A DNA stretch of 15,920 nt, taken from contig DASTGO010000463.1 of NCBI GenBank assembly GCA_035719045.1, forward strand, positions 1 to 15,920, written 5' to 3'. The position numbers and the translations under genes were made by a program. The stretch is from DASTGO01 sp035719045. Its GTDB lineage: Bacteria; Actinomycetota; Actinomycetes; Actinomycetales; Kineosporiaceae. This document shows positions 13,470-15,920 of this stretch, piece after piece. The notes below the pieces were generated by a model. The model saw only the letters and a list, made by a program, of their open reading frames with translations, was not told the DNA's origin and searched no databases. Position 1 is the first letter of the stretch. Every line of letters starts with the position of its first letter.

Positions 13470-14506
13470 CCGGCGGCTGGACGTCGACCGCCGCCGCGGG
13501 CGGCCCGCTGTTCCTCGGCCTGGCACTGGCGCTGTTCTTCGCCGGGCTGACCGTGCTGATCCTCTTCGTGCTCGGGCTGCTCACCCGGGCCCAGCGGCCG
13601 GAGGAGCAGATCCGCCGCCGGCTGTCGGCCTACACGGTGACCGGCCGGCCCGCCGCCCGCAGGCAGCCGGTTCCCGCGCAGCAGCACGGCTCGATCGGGG
13701 ACAGCATGGTCGCCCGCTCGGCCGTCGGACTGGCGGAGCGGGTGATGGAGCGCCGAGGGCTGGACACCGTGGTCGACGCCCGGTTGGAGGCGGCCGGGCT
13801 GCCGCTGCGGACCGCCGAGTGGGGGCTGATCCACCTGGGCACCGCGGTGGGGATGGCGGTGCTGCTCCTGCTGCTGTCCGCGGGCTCCCTGGCCGCCACC
13901 GTGTTCGGCCTGTTCATCGGGCTGGTCGGGCCCTGGCTGTTCCTGGCCATCCACCAGGGGCGCCGGGAGACCCGGTTCCTGACCCAGCTCCCGGACGCCC
14001 TGCAACTGCTGGCGGGCAGCCTGCAGGCCGGATACTCGCTGCCACAGGCCCTGGACACGGTGGTCCGCGAGGGCGAGGCCCCGATGAGCGCGGAGTTCAA
14101 CCGGGCCCTGATCGAGAGCCGGCTCGGCCTGCCCGTCGAGGACGCCCTGGAGGGGATCGCCAACCGGATGGCCAACCGGGACTTCTCCTGGGTGGTGATG
14201 GCGATCCGGGTGCAGCGGGAGGTCGGCGGCAATCTCGCCGAACTGCTCAACACCGTCGCGGACACCCTGCGGGAGCGGGAGAGGCTGCGCCGGCAGGTCC
14301 GGGCGCTGTCCAGCGAGGGCCGGCTGTCGGGCTGGATCCTGGGCCTGCTGCCTGTGGTGTTCGCCACCTACCTCGTGGTCGTCAAGCCGGAGTACGTGCA
14401 GGTGTTGTGGACGACCCCGCTGGGGTGGCTCATGCTCGTCACGGCACTCGTCCTGCTCACGACGGGGGCGTTCTGGATGACCCGTGCGGTGAAGGTCGAG
14501 GTGTGA
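13466..14506 (+). CDS. tadB: TadB-like inner-membrane platform protein
   Basis: A 346-residue protein of the T2SSF/GspF family. There is one N-terminal membrane helix (~14-39), a pair of segments at ~124-163, the conserved cytoplasmic T2SSF domain at ~170-285 (LPDALQLLAGSLQAGYSLPQ at 175-194, EVGGNLAELL at 252-261), and two C-terminal helices (~287-306 and 318-338). With TadC it forms the membrane platform on which TadA acts. It starts with ATG in an ATGA overlap with tadA, and its stop overlaps the GTG of tadC, so expression of all three is probably translationally coupled. Confidence 0.9.
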   Translation: MTGGWTSTAAAGGPLFLGLALALFFAGLTVLILFVLGLLTRAQRPEEQIRRRLSAYTVTGRPAARRQPVPAQQHGSIGDSMVARSAVGLAERVMERRGLDTVVDARLEAAGLPLRTAEWGLIHLGTAVGMAVLLLLLSAGSLAATVFGLFIGLVGPWLFLAIHQGRRETRFLTQLPDALQLLAGSLQAGYSLPQALDTVVREGEAPMSAEFNRALIESRLGLPVEDALEGIANRMANRDFSWVVMAIRVQREVGGNLAELLNTVADTLRERERLRRQVRALSSEGRLSGWILGLLPVVFATYLVVVKPEYVQVLWTTPLGWLMLVTALVLLTTGAFWMTRAVKVEV

Positions 14507-15444
14507 GGGTGTCGCTCCTGCTGCCGCTCGGCCTGACCGCCGTGTTCTGCTCCCTGCTGCTGCTCCTGCTGGCCAGCGGGCTGCTGGAGCAGGCGCGCAA
14601 CCGGGGCGTGGCCAAGTCCCTGGCCGCGGTCGAGGCGATGAACATGTCCCCGCGCCGGCTGCGCGAGCACGAACTGGAGCAGCCGTTCAGCGACCGGGTG
14701 CTCGGCCCGCTGCTGCAGGGCTTCGTCCGGCTCGGCACCCAGTTCACCCCGGCCGACCGGATGCAGAAGATCCGCCGCCGGCTCGACCTGGCCGGCAACC
14801 CGCCCGGCTGGGACCCCGAGCGCGTGGTCGGGCTGAAGGGTCTGTCGGGTGTGGCCGGGCTGCTGCTCGGCGGACTGCTGCCCCCGATGTTCGGTGCCCG
14901 GACGCTGCCGACGGCCGCCTTGGTCGCCGTCGGCGGGGTGCTCGGCTGGTTCATCCCGACGATGTGGATCTACCAGAAGGGCTACGACCGCTCCGAGCTG
15001 ATCCGGCGCGGGCTGCCCGATGCGATGGACCTGCTGACCATCTCGGTGGAGGCGGGACTGGCCTTCGACGCGGCGCTGGTCCAGGTGGCCCGCAAGACCG
15101 AGGGACCGCTGGCCCAGGAGTTCTCCCGCGTGCTGCAGGAGATGCAGATCGGCACCGGTCGCAGCGCCGCCCTGCGCGGTCTGGCCGAGCGGACCGACGT
15201 GCCCGAGCTGAAGTCATTCGTTGGGTCGATGGTCCAGGCGGACAGCCTCGGCATCCCGGTCGCTAGCGTGTTACGTGTGCAGGCGAAGGAGATGAGGGTC
15301 AAGCGGAGCCAGCTGGCCGAGGAACGCGCCCAGAAGGTCCCCGTGAAGATCCTCTTTCCACTGATCTTCTGCATCATGCCCTCCCTGTTCATCGTGATCC
15401 TCGGCCCGGCCGTGATCACCATCGCGACCCGGTTGAGGGGCTGA
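14503..15444 (+). CDS. tadC: TadC-like inner-membrane platform protein
   Basis: A 313-residue T2SSF-family partner of TadB. There is a membrane helix at ~5-27, a central pair (~113-130 and 136-157), the T2SSF domain at ~168-280 (LPDAMDLLTISVEAGLAFDA at 171-190, EMQIGTGRSAALRGLAERT, MVQADSLGIPVASVLRVQA) and a C-terminal helix at ~282-305. The GTG at 14503 forms a GTGA overlap with the tadB stop; a second GTG at 14509 is two codons later and cannot be ruled out. The next gene begins 1 nt after the stop. Confidence 0.9.
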   Translation: MRVSLLLPLGLTAVFCSLLLLLLASGLLEQARNRGVAKSLAAVEAMNMSPRRLREHELEQPFSDRVLGPLLQGFVRLGTQFTPADRMQKIRRRLDLAGNPPGWDPERVVGLKGLSGVAGLLLGGLLPPMFGARTLPTAALVAVGGVLGWFIPTMWIYQKGYDRSELIRRGLPDAMDLLTISVEAGLAFDAALVQVARKTEGPLAQEFSRVLQEMQIGTGRSAALRGLAERTDVPELKSFVGSMVQADSLGIPVASVLRVQAKEMRVKRSQLAEERAQKVPVKILFPLIFCIMPSLFIVILGPAVITIATRLRG

Positions 15445-15445
15445 G

Positions 15446-15920
15446 ATGACCCGCCTGCTCGTCGTCTCCCGATCCGCGGCCCTGGCACAGCGGCTGCGCG
15501 ACGTCCACGAAGTGGTCGAGCACCCCGTCGAACACGTCGGGGAGCTGTCCGGTACCGATCCGGGGGACGTCCTGGTCCTCGACCTCGGCGACCCCGACGC
15601 GGCGCTGCGGGCCCTGGAGTCGGTGCGGGCCCGCGGCTCCCGGGCGCCCGCGCTGATCGTCTCCGGGTACCAGCCGGCCTGGGCGAACCTGGTCGAGCGC
15701 GACCTGCCGGGCGTGATCGTGATCCCACTGCCGGTGACCCGGCAGGCGCTGCTGTCCGGCATCCAGCAACTGTCGGGCACCGCGCAGCCGTCCGATGCCG
15801 CGCAGCCGTCCGATGCCGCGCAGCCGTCCGATGGCGAGCGCCCGGCGGGCGAACCGGAGGTCATGGTGGCGGCCGCCCCCGCCGCGGACGCCACGGTCAC
15901 CGCTGCCGCTGCGCCGGCTG
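15446..15920 (+). CDS. receiver-like protein following tadC, cut by the right edge
   Basis: ATG at 15446 has GAGGGG 5 nt upstream and follows tadC by one base; 158 residues are visible and the frame is still open at the edge. Residues 1-~110 have the alternating strand/helix order of a CheY-like receiver: TRLLVVSRS, then DVLVLDLGDPD with Asp46 at the phospho-acceptor position, then ALIVSG with Ser73, then GVIVIPLPV. The acidic pair after strand 1 and the Lys of the usual Lys-Pro are missing, so it is probably a pseudo-receiver that does not respond to phosphate in the normal way. From ~111 comes an Ala/Pro/Ser linker with a six-residue tandem repeat. A further domain probably lies beyond the window; an ATPase, kinase or output domain are all possible. 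Confidence 0.65.
   Translation, partial: MTRLLVVSRSAALAQRLRDVHEVVEHPVEHVGELSGTDPGDVLVLDLGDPDAALRALESVRARGSRAPALIVSGYQPAWANLVERDLPGVIVIPLPVTRQALLSGIQQLSGTAQPSDAAQPSDAAQPSDGERPAGEPEVMVAAAPAADATVTAAAAPA
15782..15835 (+). repeat. 18-bp in-frame tandem repeat, three copies
   Basis: Three adjacent 18-bp units (15782-15799, 15800-15817, 15818-15835). The first two are identical and the third differs at one base (GCC to GGC). They encode Ala-Gln-Pro-Ser-Asp-Ala twice and Ala-Gln-Pro-Ser-Asp-Gly once, in the linker after the receiver-like domain. Confidence 0.9.

Noticed and set aside
1..15920. Mobile element, phage, toxin-antitoxin, CRISPR or defence genes
   Set aside because: No transposase, integrase, terminal repeats, spacer array or defence domains are visible, and composition is even throughout.

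Overview
The window is very GC-rich (well above 70 % by eye), densely packed, and rich in GTG/TTG starts and 1-4 bp start/stop overlaps. With the gene content (ROK glucokinase beside an ArsA-like ATPase, an SRPBCC protein and a FadD15-type acyl-CoA ligase, followed by a Tad pilus cluster) this points to chromosomal DNA of a high-GC actinomycete. I cannot name the genus. No tRNA, rRNA, CRISPR array, transposase or phage gene is visible.

Layout. (1) 2-436, plus strand: C-terminal fragment of a small membrane protein, convergent with what follows. (2) 443-6239, minus strand, read right to left: a zinc-ribbon protein with a C-terminal membrane anchor (6239-5745), an SRPBCC protein (5521-5075), an ArsA-like ATPase with a C-terminal HSP20-like domain (5071-3869), a small acidic protein (3872-3423), two tandem ROK glucokinases (3280-2336 and 2262-1270), and an endonuclease/exonuclease/phosphatase-fold protein (1261-443). 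(3) 6240-6431: a divergent control region with a perfect 14-bp palindrome and a candidate promoter. (4) 6432-10565, plus strand: long-chain acyl-CoA synthetase, then an ABC ATPase and its membrane partner. (5) 10566-10842: a leader region with hairpins and a possible 34-codon ORF. (6) 10843-15920, plus strand: the cytoplasmic and inner-membrane motor of a Tad/Flp pilus, tadZ/cpaE-tadA/cpaF-tadB-tadC, all with overlapping ends, then a receiver-like protein cut by the right edge.

How the parts fit. The minus-strand block looks like a conserved actinobacterial housekeeping neighbourhood. From memory, Streptomyces glkA is preceded by a small protein gene (SCO2127) linked to glucose utilisation, and the small protein here sits in the same relative place. 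The two glucokinases would phosphorylate glucose inside the cell. The acyl-CoA ligase activates fatty acids on the other side of the divergent promoter region, and the SRPBCC and ArsA-like proteins may handle lipids or hydrophobic clients. In the Tad block, TadZ would place the machine, TadA supplies ATP-driven force, and TadB/TadC form the inner-membrane platform. Pilin, prepilin peptidase and the outer parts are not in the window.

Most of the window is recognisable biology. The points I find least explained are an 18-bp repeat that creates a 26-codon mini-ORF joining the two glucokinase genes by GTGA overlaps at both ends, the pairing of a tail-anchored zinc-ribbon protein with a Get3/ArsA-like ATPase, the leader ORF plus stem-loop ahead of tadZ, and two receiver-like domains flanking the tad genes.
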